From contig CAKSFP010000020.1 of the NCBI GenBank assembly GCA_934454585.1, positions 1-50,800 of the forward strand: 50,800 nt of DNA. Direction: 5' to 3'. Within the stretch, counting starts at the first letter, position 1; the number at the start of each line of letters is the position of its first letter. Below are positions 36,819-45,595 of this stretch, in pieces. This DNA comes from an uncultured Clostridia bacterium (GTDB lineage: Bacteria; Bacillota; Clostridia; UMGS1810). The notes below the pieces were generated by a model. That model did no database searches, was not told the DNA's origin, and was given only the letters and a program-made list of their open reading frames with translations. The position numbers were made by a program, and so were the translations under genes.

Positions 36819-38636
36819 TTACTTCAAATTATTCTTGGCAATGGCGGTCATTTCATCGCACATTTTGTCGATGTCTACGATGCTGTCCACATTGTCAATA
36901 GCGCTCTGCCAACGGCTTTCAAATTCATCTTCGCTTGTTGCCGCCAGAGCAAGTTTGAATGGATTCTCCCACTGTTCACGCTTTGCCCAGAAAGTGTTCA
37001 CATCATCTATTGACGCAAAATCGGGCACCCAAATGTTATATGGCGGATACTCGGGGAGATTTGTATGCGGAGAATCGCTCTTGAACATGGTAACCGCAGT
37101 TGAGGTGTTCATCTTATATGTTTTGCTGTAAATTGTCGGATACCACTCCGAGTACTCACAAGCCGGCGTGTACCATACTCCGACAGGCCCGGTTCCGCAG
37201 TCCAGACCCATTCTCTCCGCCGGAGAGAGTGCCTCGCTGTCACCGTCGTAGTATTTAACGAATCTCTCATCCTTAAAGTGGCGTACGCCGTTCTCGTCGG
37301 TTTCGTACAAGCCGTCCTCCGGTCTGCCCCAGAAATAAACATCATAAAATTCATCGGAGAAACATTCGTTCATCCAATTGAGCATCTGGATGAGTCCTTC
37401 TTTGTCAAGCTTTTTGGTGAATGTTATTGCACCGCTCCACAGATTTGATGCTTTTCCGGCAGCGTACTCGTCAAGATTCGGCACATTGACCGCGAGCGGT
37501 CTGTATCTGAAGCTCTTGCCGGCTGCTTTTAGAGAATTATTAATGTCGTTTTCGTTTCCTGCATATGAGAGCACGCAGATTGCATACAGTCCGTTCATTA
37601 CCTTTTCTTTGAAAACAGCTGCTGAATGTACAAGAGATTCGGGATCTATTACATTATCCCTAACCATCTGATTCTGATATTTTGCCGCCTGCTTCACGGT
37701 TTCCTCAACAAGCGGAACTCTCATCTTCTGCTCAATCGGATTCCACGACGCAGGATAATAATGCGTTGTGTATCCAATCATGTCCGCACCGAGGTATGCA
37801 AGAGCCTCCCAGTTGTCACCGCCGGAATAACCGAATGCAAACACGCTCTTTCCGTTTTCCTTGAGGTTAAGGCTCTTGATCTTATACATAAAATCAATGT
37901 AATCCTGAGTTGTGTTGATAGGAACATCAAACATTTCGTCACCCAGAGGCCCGGGGTTCTGTTCATGCAGTTTTTCTATCTCACTCCAAGATTTTGCCTC
38001 GGGATAAATCATTTTCAAAATGTCGTCGCGCACCCACACACGCATTGTCTCGTCACTGGCGATATTGGCAACATTGTTGTTTATGTATTCAAGTGTTTCC
38101 TTATCTGTTGTCGGCTGAGTTGTTTCGTTTGTGGGAAGTGTATACGGCAGACCGATAAGCTTGCCGTTGCGCATGAACTTCTCCAGCATATCTTTCGGGA
38201 TTCTTTCGTAAACATTGGGTGCATATTTTTTCAGTGTGTCAACATCGATTTCCCAAATCTGTTTTTGCTCTGCCAATGTTGTGAAATGTGAAACACCCTG
38301 TCCCGAACCGCAGGTAACCACCTCGGGCATACTGTCGCCCATTATCAGCCTTGAAAGCTTGGTGTCCCACTGTCCGCCGTCGTTTCCGTAAATGTTGTCT
38401 ATGCTGACAAGCGTCCTTTCCTTAAGCCATTCATACGGAATGTTCTTGGCAAGTTTTTCACCGGGTTCGTAGTTGGTTCCCTGGGTGTACCAAACCGTAA
38501 CTCCGAGATTCTTGCTCGGTGTAAATTCGTCACCCTCGGTAAAACTATCGGTAGATGATGACTTGCATGATGCCAATGCCAGCACGCACATAATGCAAAC
38601 CATGAACATTGCCGTAATCTTTTTTGCCTTTACCAT
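36819..38636 (-). CDS. ABC transporter solute-binding lipoprotein, LplA type
   Basis: 605 aa. Lipoprotein signal with lipobox LALASCKSS (Cys ~24). The mature part is a large family-1-like sugar-binding protein with stretches such as YTLPTNETTQP and WVRDDILKM, and YEWLKERTLVSIDN early on. It should capture the oligosaccharide delivered to the permeases encoded at 28236-30101, although it is in a separate transcription unit. The start at 38636 has GGAGAGAGG upstream; the longer in-frame start at 38666 is less plausible. Its promoter carries the same box as the permease operon. Confidence 0.92.
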   Translation of the reverse strand: MVKAKKITAMFMVCIMCVLALASCKSSSTDSFTEGDEFTPSKNLGVTVWYTQGTNYEPGEKLAKNIPYEWLKERTLVSIDNIYGNDGGQWDTKLSRLIMGDSMPEVVTCGSGQGVSHFTTLAEQKQIWEIDVDTLKKYAPNVYERIPKDMLEKFMRNGKLIGLPYTLPTNETTQPTTDKETLEYINNNVANIASDETMRVWVRDDILKMIYPEAKSWSEIEKLHEQNPGPLGDEMFDVPINTTQDYIDFMYKIKSLNLKENGKSVFAFGYSGGDNWEALAYLGADMIGYTTHYYPASWNPIEQKMRVPLVEETVKQAAKYQNQMVRDNVIDPESLVHSAAVFKEKVMNGLYAICVLSYAGNENDINNSLKAAGKSFRYRPLAVNVPNLDEYAAGKASNLWSGAITFTKKLDKEGLIQMLNWMNECFSDEFYDVYFWGRPEDGLYETDENGVRHFKDERFVKYYDGDSEALSPAERMGLDCGTGPVGVWYTPACEYSEWYPTIYSKTYKMNTSTAVTMFKSDSPHTNLPEYPPYNIWVPDFASIDDVNTFWAKREQWENPFKLALAATSEDEFESRWQSAIDNVDSIVDIDKMCDEMTAIAKNNLK

Positions 38637-38695
38637 TTTTACCTCTCTCCTTATTTTTATTTTCAAGCGGTTGTCGCCTGAATATCCTTACCATA

Positions 38696-38753
38696 ATTCT
38701 ATCATACAGAATTTTTAATGGCAATTTAGAAATGTGTTCATATCACTTAAAAA
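38696..38753 (-). promoter_or_regulatory. Shared promoter + upstream box, copy at the binding-protein gene
   Basis: On the minus strand: box AAGTGATATGAACACATTTC within 38725-38753, abutting -35 TTGCCA (38719-38724), 17-nt spacer and -10 TAGAAT (38696-38701). The leader to the ATG at 38636 is about 53 nt. Confidence 0.82.
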
Positions 38754-38822
38754 TCTGCGCCAAAGGGTTATATCGGGCACAAAAATTGATACAAATTTCC
38801 ATTTATCCGGCATAAACCACAC

Positions 38823-40802
38823 TTATATTTCACTGCAAACTCCATCGGGGGTTATATACAAAATATCCGCGTCATGCTCCGCTCCGCCGTATCTGACGCA
38901 ATTGCCCGTGCTTTTATCTGAGTCCGGGTTTGACGCGGTTATGCTGCCGTCCTCAAACAGGCACCAGTTATCACCGCAGTTTCTCGCTATGCCCAATGTG
39001 TCCAAATCATCAATCAGCTCTTTTGAGCATACATTTTTGTGATAGAACTTTTTGTCTGAGAATATATTTTCAGCCTTCGCTCCGTCGTGCAGTCTTGAGA
39101 AATCACCTGCGACAATCAGATTGACGCCCTCAGCATACATCCGGCGCAAAACATCGTATACCGCCCTGCTTATGCCGTCGGGATGCAGAAATACCACCGC
39201 GTCATATTCATGACCGCAATACACCGCCTTGGAATTTCTGATTTTGAAATTATCTGTTTCCGTTTCAATTGACGGAATCAATTCGCACAGATACGGTGAT
39301 TCAAAAATTTCCTTTGTTGTTTTCAGCACACTATGTATCACCGCCGCGCGGCGCTCTATTCTCATAACTCCCGGGTCGGATATATAATGATTTGTCGCCG
39401 CCTCATATCCGAACACTGCCAAAATCCTCGCATCCGGTCTTGAGTTTTGCATAGTATTGAGTTTTTTGATTTTTTCCTCCATCTCGGATATTCTCTCCAG
39501 ATGCCCGGGGTGTTTCAGCTCCAGCACAACTCCGGGCTCGTTACACTCATAGCCCAGGTGGTGCGTTCTTCCGCCGTATATTGCATTGCGGTATGTCTCT
39601 TTGTAATACGACCTTATATCCATGGTTCTCATTGAGTACCACATATTGTACCATACATTATGTTTGCACTTTCTTGCGATGCCGAGTCTTAAAGGAATGA
39701 TGACAACCTCATCCGTCTGCGAATAATCACGCTTGGTATTCCACCAGAAAAGACCGTTATGATATGCGTCAAAGTTATTATCGAGTTCATCTCCCCACAT
39801 GGTAGTGTGTGTGCCGACAAACGCGTCCGCACCGATATATTCCTTTATGAGGTCATACACGGCTTCATCGTTCTCGGTCATTTTTGTCCTTATATTTTCA
39901 AAGTATTGATTGACTATTGCCAGGCTTTTTCCTATTTTTCCTTCCTCGCTGTGCCAGAAGTACAGCAAGTCAGCATCCAAATCACTGTTGTATCTTTGCC
40001 GATAGCGCTCCTTCATCCCATTGCTGTACGGAAACCACTCCTCAAAATAGTTCACCTTGTTTATATCAAGGCAATCTATGGGCTTTATCAATTCGGGATC
40101 AACACGGTACTCGCTCTCAAGGCAGAAACCCAAGCCGGGTTCATCCGTTGCCGCGCCTATCAGGGGGATATCTTTAACCGTCTCAAATATTTTTCTTACA
40201 CCTTTGACATAGTCGTCCACGAAAACATCCGGATATCCTTTCCTCGGTTTATACAGATAGCAAATGACACTGCGGTTTGCAAACTCTTTCGGCGCGCGCA
40301 CAACAATTTTGCCTTCTTTCACGCTTGCATATCCGGCGATGTCTACGGGATTTTTGAAAGTGTTTTTATCAGAGTCAAGCGTCAAGGCAAAACAATTGAC
40401 AATTTCGACATCTGCCTGTTCCGACGCCTTCTCCACCGTCTCACTCTCCCAGACATCGCCAAAATTAAGTTCTGTCTGTGCACATCCGGCGCTGTCCAAG
40501 CGGAATTCAAAGAATTTGACAAAACCCGACTGCGGCAAATTGTTGGCGATGACATATTCGCGTTCACGGGTAAAATCAACATCGCAAACAATTCCGACTC
40601 CGCGCTCACGAAAGTACTCGGCACACTTTTTCAGCAAACTTACGCAGTCACCGCAGGACAACAACCTATCCCCAGTCGGCAGATTGTGCGTGCTCACATA
40701 AATGTGGGTAAAGTTGCTCCTTTCCGCAATATCGCGTGCTTTTTGCATTATGGTTTTTTCATCGATTTCCTGCCACTTCCAATATAAAATCTGTGGATTC
40801 AT
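38823..40802 (-). CDS. Unrecognised glycosidase-like protein
   Basis: 659 aa without signal peptide, so cytoplasmic. Not confidently assigned. The first ~450 residues look like a (beta/alpha)-barrel: IYVSTHNLP, GVGIVCDVDF, IPLIGAATDEPG (Asp220-Glu221 as a possible acid), then GADAFVGTHTTMWGDE, VWYNMWYSM and GYECNEPG. The C-terminal ~200 residues resemble a Rossmann/flavodoxin-like trimerisation domain (YDAVVFLHPDG, GVNLIVAGDF) as in GH42-type enzymes. An intracellular exo-glycosidase on imported oligomers is the best guess. It has its own copy of the shared promoter box, tying it to the transporter. AAAGGA precedes the ATG. Confidence 0.6.
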   Translation of the reverse strand: MNPQILYWKWQEIDEKTIMQKARDIAERSNFTHIYVSTHNLPTGDRLLSCGDCVSLLKKCAEYFRERGVGIVCDVDFTREREYVIANNLPQSGFVKFFEFRLDSAGCAQTELNFGDVWESETVEKASEQADVEIVNCFALTLDSDKNTFKNPVDIAGYASVKEGKIVVRAPKEFANRSVICYLYKPRKGYPDVFVDDYVKGVRKIFETVKDIPLIGAATDEPGLGFCLESEYRVDPELIKPIDCLDINKVNYFEEWFPYSNGMKERYRQRYNSDLDADLLYFWHSEEGKIGKSLAIVNQYFENIRTKMTENDEAVYDLIKEYIGADAFVGTHTTMWGDELDNNFDAYHNGLFWWNTKRDYSQTDEVVIIPLRLGIARKCKHNVWYNMWYSMRTMDIRSYYKETYRNAIYGGRTHHLGYECNEPGVVLELKHPGHLERISEMEEKIKKLNTMQNSRPDARILAVFGYEAATNHYISDPGVMRIERRAAVIHSVLKTTKEIFESPYLCELIPSIETETDNFKIRNSKAVYCGHEYDAVVFLHPDGISRAVYDVLRRMYAEGVNLIVAGDFSRLHDGAKAENIFSDKKFYHKNVCSKELIDDLDTLGIARNCGDNWCLFEDGSITASNPDSDKSTGNCVRYGGAEHDADILYITPDGVCSEI

Positions 40803-40865
40803 ACTTTTTCCTTTCCGGCATACTTAGTTTTTTGCAAACATCGCCATTTTGGTATCTATACTAAA

Positions 40866-40923
40866 ATTTTATCATACAAAATGTTTAATTCCAATTTCAA
40901 AATGTGTTTATATCACTTAAAAA
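40866..40923 (-). promoter_or_regulatory. Shared promoter + upstream box, copy at the 659-aa gene
   Basis: On the minus strand: box AAGTGATATAAACACATTTT within 40895-40923, abutting -35 TTGGAA (40889-40894), 17-nt spacer and -10 TAAAAT (40866-40871). The start site should give a leader of about 60 nt. The box begins inside the last codons of a 33-codon ORF. Confidence 0.82.
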
Positions 40924-41018
40924 TCTACACATTCAGGCACTGTGATAATTCTTCCGCAAACCGGGCGCAGCATAAAACTAATGATATAAGCAAGGCCGCT
41001 CTTAAGTTTGTTGTCCAT
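40917..41018 (-). CDS. Possible 33-aa peptide gene
   Basis: ATG at 41018 with a perfect GGGAGG ribosome site 8 nt upstream (41027-41032). It encodes a basic start (MDNKLKSG), a hydrophobic stretch (LAYIISFMLRPVCG) and an end IITVPECVDF. The stop overlaps the regulatory box of the next gene. No family is recognised. The ribosome site argues for translation; the peptide might be a small membrane or regulatory peptide, or a leader whose translation influences the promoter below. A chance ORF cannot be excluded. Confidence 0.4.
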   Translation of the reverse strand: MDNKLKSGLAYIISFMLRPVCGRIITVPECVDF

Positions 41019-41124
41019 TTTGTTGACCTCCCGTAAAATAGATTATTGTTGTCCATATTTACAAGTTAATTATACACTTTATTTGCAATACTGAATGCCT
41101 ATATTTTATTACAAAACTAAAGTA

Positions 41125-41156
41125 GAGTTGCGGCAAAATAAATTTCACCGCAACTC
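41125..41156 (-). terminator. Terminator of the GRE operon
   Basis: A perfect 9-bp stem, GAGTTGCGG with CCGCAACTC, and 14-nt loop lie 6 nt past the SGNH stop; on the minus strand a T-rich tail TACTTTAGTTTTG follows. It marks the likely end of the seven-gene minus-strand operon. Confidence 0.65.
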
Positions 41157-41161
41157 ATTCT

Positions 41162-42241
41162 TTACAATTGTATAATTTTTTTCAACACCGGATAAATCGT
41201 CTTTGCCATTTGCATAAATCCAAAATCATTCGGGTGGCACAAATCAATGGTGCAGGCGTGTCGTTCTTCATTACCAAACAGTGTTTCGCCGTCAATGAAA
41301 TATACATTATTATCCCCGGCGCTTTTTGCATTTTCATATGTTTGCCTGATTATTTCTCGGCGTTCAAAAGAGTCATCGCCGTCAGAATAATTCGGTCTTG
41401 ACATGATAAGACACGGAGTATCCGGCTGTATGCTTCTGAATTTTCTAAAGAAAGGCTCGTGCGTCACTCTTAAATGCTCGGCAGTCGGCGCATTATGGTC
41501 GTAATCCATAACAAATGCACTCATTTTTATACCTGCCAAAAATTCCGCCACTTCAATTTCGCCAAGCGCTGAACCGGCAAAGCCATAGTTTATATAATCC
41601 GCATCAAGCCATCTTGAAAGCAACGAAATACAGTTATTGCTAACTCTTGAAGTTGCTCCGCCGGCAGTTATGGAAGAACCGTAAAACACAATAGGCTCGG
41701 AAACGGCATACTGTGTCGGTTCACTAATCTGTGCTTTATCTTCTATCGCAACTTTACAATAATCAATATAGCAAACCCCGGGGAGAAATATTGTGATGTC
41801 TTCCGTTTCCACCGATTTTTCAAATGTTTTTTCAATTATGCAATACTCTCCGTCAGCTTTTTGAACATTGCCCATTTGCACCACCATATCATTGCTTTCT
41901 GCCGACTGTTTATCGGTATATTTATTATGGGTGTATACCATATGCACAGTTCCGGCATATCTTGATATTGGTCGTTAACCTATATAAACTACAAAGTCTG
42001 TAGTGTCAAACAGCGAATGTGTTTCGGAATTCCACGCAATTTTTATTCTCGCTTTAAGTGTAAATTTCGGCGAGTTTGTGCGAAAACATATTCTGCCGCC
42101 GTTTGAACGCTGAACCTTTTCTTTAAGCCACGGCATCCTGTCTTCAAAAAACGGCTCTGACTTACTATACTATCCAATGGTATATATGGCCGGCAAGCCA
42201 AATACTTTGATCGGTTCTTTACTGCAATCAAATGTTCTCAT
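41162..42241 (-). pseudogene. SGNH/GDSL hydrolase with two in-frame stops
   Basis: A single 360-codon frame from ATG at 42241, which overlaps the FAD oxidoreductase stop (ATGA). It is interrupted only by TAG at codon 24 (42170-42172) and TAA at codon 89 (41975-41977). The content matches GxDLY-type SGNH hydrolases: an N-terminal jelly-roll with GGRICFRTNSPKFTLKARI, then YGSSITAGG (Ser), NYGFAGSALGE, DYDHNAPT (Asn) and DLCHPNDFG (Asp-His). All catalytic residues survive, and the intact 261-codon end could be made only from an internal start lacking a ribosome site. It was probably a carbohydrate esterase working with the GRE pathway and is now inactive or nearly so. Confidence 0.8.
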
Positions 42242-43374
42242 ACTTTTTCTCCTCTTATGCATCTCACTGCGCCTTTGCCTGCCGCCTCACCGGTCATAGC
42301 GCAGCACGGAATTACCCTTGCGACCTCCCAGCCGTCGCCCTGCGGTGCGGAAATGATCCTGCCTGCGGCAAACATATTCGGGAAGTTTTCATTATATAAC
42401 GCCCCAAACGGTATCTGATAATGCTTTCCGGCTCCGTCCGGTCTGAAATCGCCGCAATCGCCTATTGAGTCCCCAAACTTCAAACCTTCAACAGCATTAA
42501 AATCGGTTTTGCCGACAATTCTTCGTATCGTTCTGAACTGCGGCATAGTCGGAATTGTCATAACATCAAACGAGTTTTTGTCTCTTTTTGAAATTCTTTC
42601 AAGCAGCGACAGCTTGCCCGATATCATATAATCGGTTATATCTTCGCAGGTCACTCCCGTAAGCTTTCTCATTCCCTTTGGGTGACCGTTTCCGAACATA
42701 TCGCTGCCGGTGTTTACCCATTTGCGGAATGCGCACACATTTCCGTCTTTGACAAGTTTTTCTGCCATATCGGTTGTGTAACAATGAGAGATATATGTCA
42801 TATAATTTTCTCCCACAACCGTTGGCACACCGGCACGGTGCATAACAGACGCGTCTCCCGTTGCGTCAATAACCGCCTTTGCCTCAAAAAATTCTCTGCC
42901 GTCTGCCGATTCCACAACCACGCCTTTGCAGATGTTACCCTCCATTACGGGGTATGTTGCAAGGCTGTCAAATCTTATCTTCACACCGTTATCCAGCACA
43001 AATTTATCAAGTGCGGCAGAGAAAACAGTCGGCGAGAAAAAGGTTGAATACCTCTGATTTCTCGGCAGATTTTCACCACTTCCGCCCCAACACTCGGGCA
43101 GATTATCAAAGCTGTATTTTGCGCACAGCTTAATCAGCTCCTCCGCCATTCCGTATATCATCTGATTGCCGTTTCCGTCACAGAGCGGTTCGTACCACGA
43201 GATAAGTCCGACGGTTGCAAGACCGCCGAGATTTACCTGCTTTTCCAGAAGCAACACGCTTGCACCTTCCCTTGCTGCCGAAACAGCGGCACAAATACCG
43301 GCTATTCCGCCGCCGACTACGAATACATCATATTTTCCTTTTTCAATTATCTGTCGGTTATCAAATATATTCAT
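42238..43374 (-). CDS. FAD-dependent oxidoreductase
   Basis: 378 aa of the FAD_oxidored (PF12831-like) type. The dinucleotide-binding motif is VVGGGIAGICAAVSAAREGA with the LEK acidic end of strand 2 and LGGLAT. DATGDASVMHRAG lies mid-protein, and the C-terminal FAD contact is FAAGRIISAPQGDGWEVAR. No signal peptide. It starts 4 nt after the GRE stop, with its ribosome site inside the GRE end, so it is tightly co-expressed. Relatives oxidise alcohol or amine groups on varied substrates; here a sugar- or cyclitol-derived substrate is inferred from the three neighbouring Gfo/Idh/MocA genes. Confidence 0.85.
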   Translation of the reverse strand: MNIFDNRQIIEKGKYDVFVVGGGIAGICAAVSAAREGASVLLLEKQVNLGGLATVGLISWYEPLCDGNGNQMIYGMAEELIKLCAKYSFDNLPECWGGSGENLPRNQRYSTFFSPTVFSAALDKFVLDNGVKIRFDSLATYPVMEGNICKGVVVESADGREFFEAKAVIDATGDASVMHRAGVPTVVGENYMTYISHCYTTDMAEKLVKDGNVCAFRKWVNTGSDMFGNGHPKGMRKLTGVTCEDITDYMISGKLSLLERISKRDKNSFDVMTIPTMPQFRTIRRIVGKTDFNAVEGLKFGDSIGDCGDFRPDGAGKHYQIPFGALYNENFPNMFAAGRIISAPQGDGWEVARVIPCCAMTGEAAGKGAVRCIRGEKV

Positions 43375-43378
43375 CTAT

Positions 43379-45595
43379 CTACATTCCTTTCAAAAATCTA
43401 TCAACCACAAGCTGGCGAAATTCCGGTGAAAGGCTTGCAAAGTATGCTGTAAAGCCCGTTACACGCACAACCAGATCCGGATACAAATCGGGATTTTCAT
43501 TTGCCGCCATGAGTTTATCCCCGTCCAGAACATTGATATTGATAAGCGTTCCGCCCTGTTTGAAATGTCCTTCAATTAATGCAAGGACGGTTTCAACGCC
43601 CTTTTCATCTGCCGCAACCTGCGGATCAAATTCTATCTGCAAAGGCGCTGTGTTGCCATAACCACACTGCACCGAGGCTATTCCGTTTGACTGCGCCGTG
43701 GGCGCTCCGTCTTGCCTGAAATGTGGATTGGGATTTGCGCCGTGGGAAATCGGCTCGCCTTTTCGTCTGCCGTTTGGCGTTGCTCCAACCTTTGAGCCAT
43801 ATTCAATGGTTCTCGACCAGCTGAACCAACCGGGAACAAATTGTCTGCCGTGCGGCATCTTTTGCGCTTTTACAAGATGTACCCACGACTTAGTGAGTTC
43901 CTTTGCCCATCTGTCTGCCGGTGAATTGCCGTGGCAGTATTTCAGCGATGAATTTAATATAAGTCTTGTTCGTTCATCCTCGAAATTACTGTCAAGCGCC
44001 GCATACACTTCATCCCAAGTCAGCACTTTCTCCGTCTCCACTCTCTGTTCAAGCGCACCGAGAGAATCTGCAACAACGGCAAGTCCGGCGCCGTCCAATC
44101 CGACGGTGTAAAGCTCGGCAACCTGCGAAATGTCCTCGCCTCTTTCGAGAGTGTTTTGCATCATCAAATTCATAATCAGCTCCGGAGTAACTTCCCATGC
44201 GTGGTCAAGGTGAAGATTAACTCCCTTTGCCGTGGTGTCTATAGCTATTGCAAGGTGTTTTTCGTAAATTTCAAAAAGTCGTTTGCACGATTTTACTTTT
44301 TCACTGCGCATCTCGCCGAGAGCGACATCAAAGACCTTTGCAATATTTATTTTGACGGTATCGTTCATGGGAAATTCCTTGCCGGGTACGCACATCCAGT
44401 TGCAGCCTACGGCAATTCTCTCACGGGCGGTTTTCTTATCCACTCCGTTTCTCATATAACCGTCGCAAAGTGCCTTGTCATTGCAGAACCTCGGCCAGCC
44501 GTTTTTATTCTTCAGCAGATAATATACCGCTTTTTTGAGAAATTCTCTGTCGCAGTTTTCGTGTACCCTGACGGTTAAATTGCACGCTATATTAATGCTG
44601 TCGGCAGCATCCAGAATGAGATACGAAAGATGGTTTGTCATATCCCTGTCATTTTCGTCAACCCCGGATATCTGATAATAATGGGGGTCAATCAAAAGCA
44701 GATTTGCAATCAAAAACTTTGCCGTTTCATCATCCAGTGTGCCGTCTTTAACATCATTCTCATAGTAAGGCAAAAGCAGAGTATCAAGCTGAAATCCCGC
44801 GCCGTCACGGGTGTAGATTCTTGCGGCGCAGTTAAAGAAAGCCGTCCACTGGCAAGCCTCACGAAATGTTTTCGGAGGCTCAAGCCGCACAGCTTCGCAG
44901 GTTTTGAGCATTGTTTCAAGATTTTCCTTTATCTCCGGGCGGCTCTCTGCCGGTATCATCTCTTTGATTTTTGCAATATGGCGGTCTACAAACGCTATTA
45001 TCGCACGGACGCACCTCTCCTCTGCATCATAAAAGGCTTTTTTATCGGGGTTTATTTTTCTGTATTTTTCTATCTTCTCAAGAAATCCGCCGAATCCCAA
45101 TTCAAAGCCTATGCGGTAATCGCAGGCAAAATGGGCGTCACCGTCTATGCCCGATGTTATGTTATACTTTTCTTGCAGCGGTTTCAAATCATCATAGGGA
45201 AAGCGCTGTTCATCCCAGCGCTTGCTCCACTGATTTGTTGCACCGTTTTTTATAAACTCCAGATTTTTCAGGTTGTTTTTCAGCCAATCGGGCATATAGT
45301 GCAAATCGCCCCGATAGTTAACGAGCATATCTCTCCATCTGCCGCAAAGCATTTCCATCGGGTCAACATACGGCTCGTGAGCGTTTATCACACGGCAAAA
45401 GTTTTCGCACATTCCGTCATAGCCGTAAAAGCTGCCGTTTGTGCTGTTATACCACGGCTCAACGCAATATCCCTCTGAAATCGGCACTGTGCCGAAATCG
45501 TCAAGGTCTGTGTATCCGTTTTGCTTTCTTTTTTCAAGCGTATGTCTGATTTTTGTGTCACGCATAGCTTTAAGTCTGTCAGCGTATGTAAGCAT
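43379..45595 (-). CDS. Glycyl radical enzyme of uncharacterised type
   Basis: 738 aa, normal for single-chain GREs. The radical loop VVRVTGFTAYF holds Gly714, 25 residues from the end. Other family marks are HGNSPADRWAKEL, GATPNGRRKGEPISHGANPN and GGTLININVLD. The thiyl site is VGCNWMCVPG with Cys398. Dehydratases, decarboxylases and C-N or C-S lyases of the family have Cys-X-Glu here and pyruvate formate-lyase has Cys-Cys; this protein has Cys-Asn-Trp, plus a second Cys402. It therefore matches none of the characterised motifs. The ATG at 45595 has AGGAG 10 nt upstream and overlaps the activase gene by 17 nt. It is oxygen-sensitive by family. The substrate is unknown. Confidence 0.9.
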   Translation of the reverse strand: MLTYADRLKAMRDTKIRHTLEKRKQNGYTDLDDFGTVPISEGYCVEPWYNSTNGSFYGYDGMCENFCRVINAHEPYVDPMEMLCGRWRDMLVNYRGDLHYMPDWLKNNLKNLEFIKNGATNQWSKRWDEQRFPYDDLKPLQEKYNITSGIDGDAHFACDYRIGFELGFGGFLEKIEKYRKINPDKKAFYDAEERCVRAIIAFVDRHIAKIKEMIPAESRPEIKENLETMLKTCEAVRLEPPKTFREACQWTAFFNCAARIYTRDGAGFQLDTLLLPYYENDVKDGTLDDETAKFLIANLLLIDPHYYQISGVDENDRDMTNHLSYLILDAADSINIACNLTVRVHENCDREFLKKAVYYLLKNKNGWPRFCNDKALCDGYMRNGVDKKTARERIAVGCNWMCVPGKEFPMNDTVKINIAKVFDVALGEMRSEKVKSCKRLFEIYEKHLAIAIDTTAKGVNLHLDHAWEVTPELIMNLMMQNTLERGEDISQVAELYTVGLDGAGLAVVADSLGALEQRVETEKVLTWDEVYAALDSNFEDERTRLILNSSLKYCHGNSPADRWAKELTKSWVHLVKAQKMPHGRQFVPGWFSWSRTIEYGSKVGATPNGRRKGEPISHGANPNPHFRQDGAPTAQSNGIASVQCGYGNTAPLQIEFDPQVAADEKGVETVLALIEGHFKQGGTLININVLDGDKLMAANENPDLYPDLVVRVTGFTAYFASLSPEFRQLVVDRFLKGM

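Noticed and set aside
40917..41018. AgrD-like cyclic autoinducer precursor, because of Cys followed by VPEC near the end
   Set aside because: The Cys-to-Pro spacing and tail do not fit AgrD patterns well, and no agrB, kinase or regulator of that kind is adjacent.
42043..42231. Separate 62-codon minus-strand gene upstream of the SGNH fragment
   Set aside because: It is an out-of-frame shadow of the N-terminal part of the SGNH pseudogene, whose own frame carries the family motifs.
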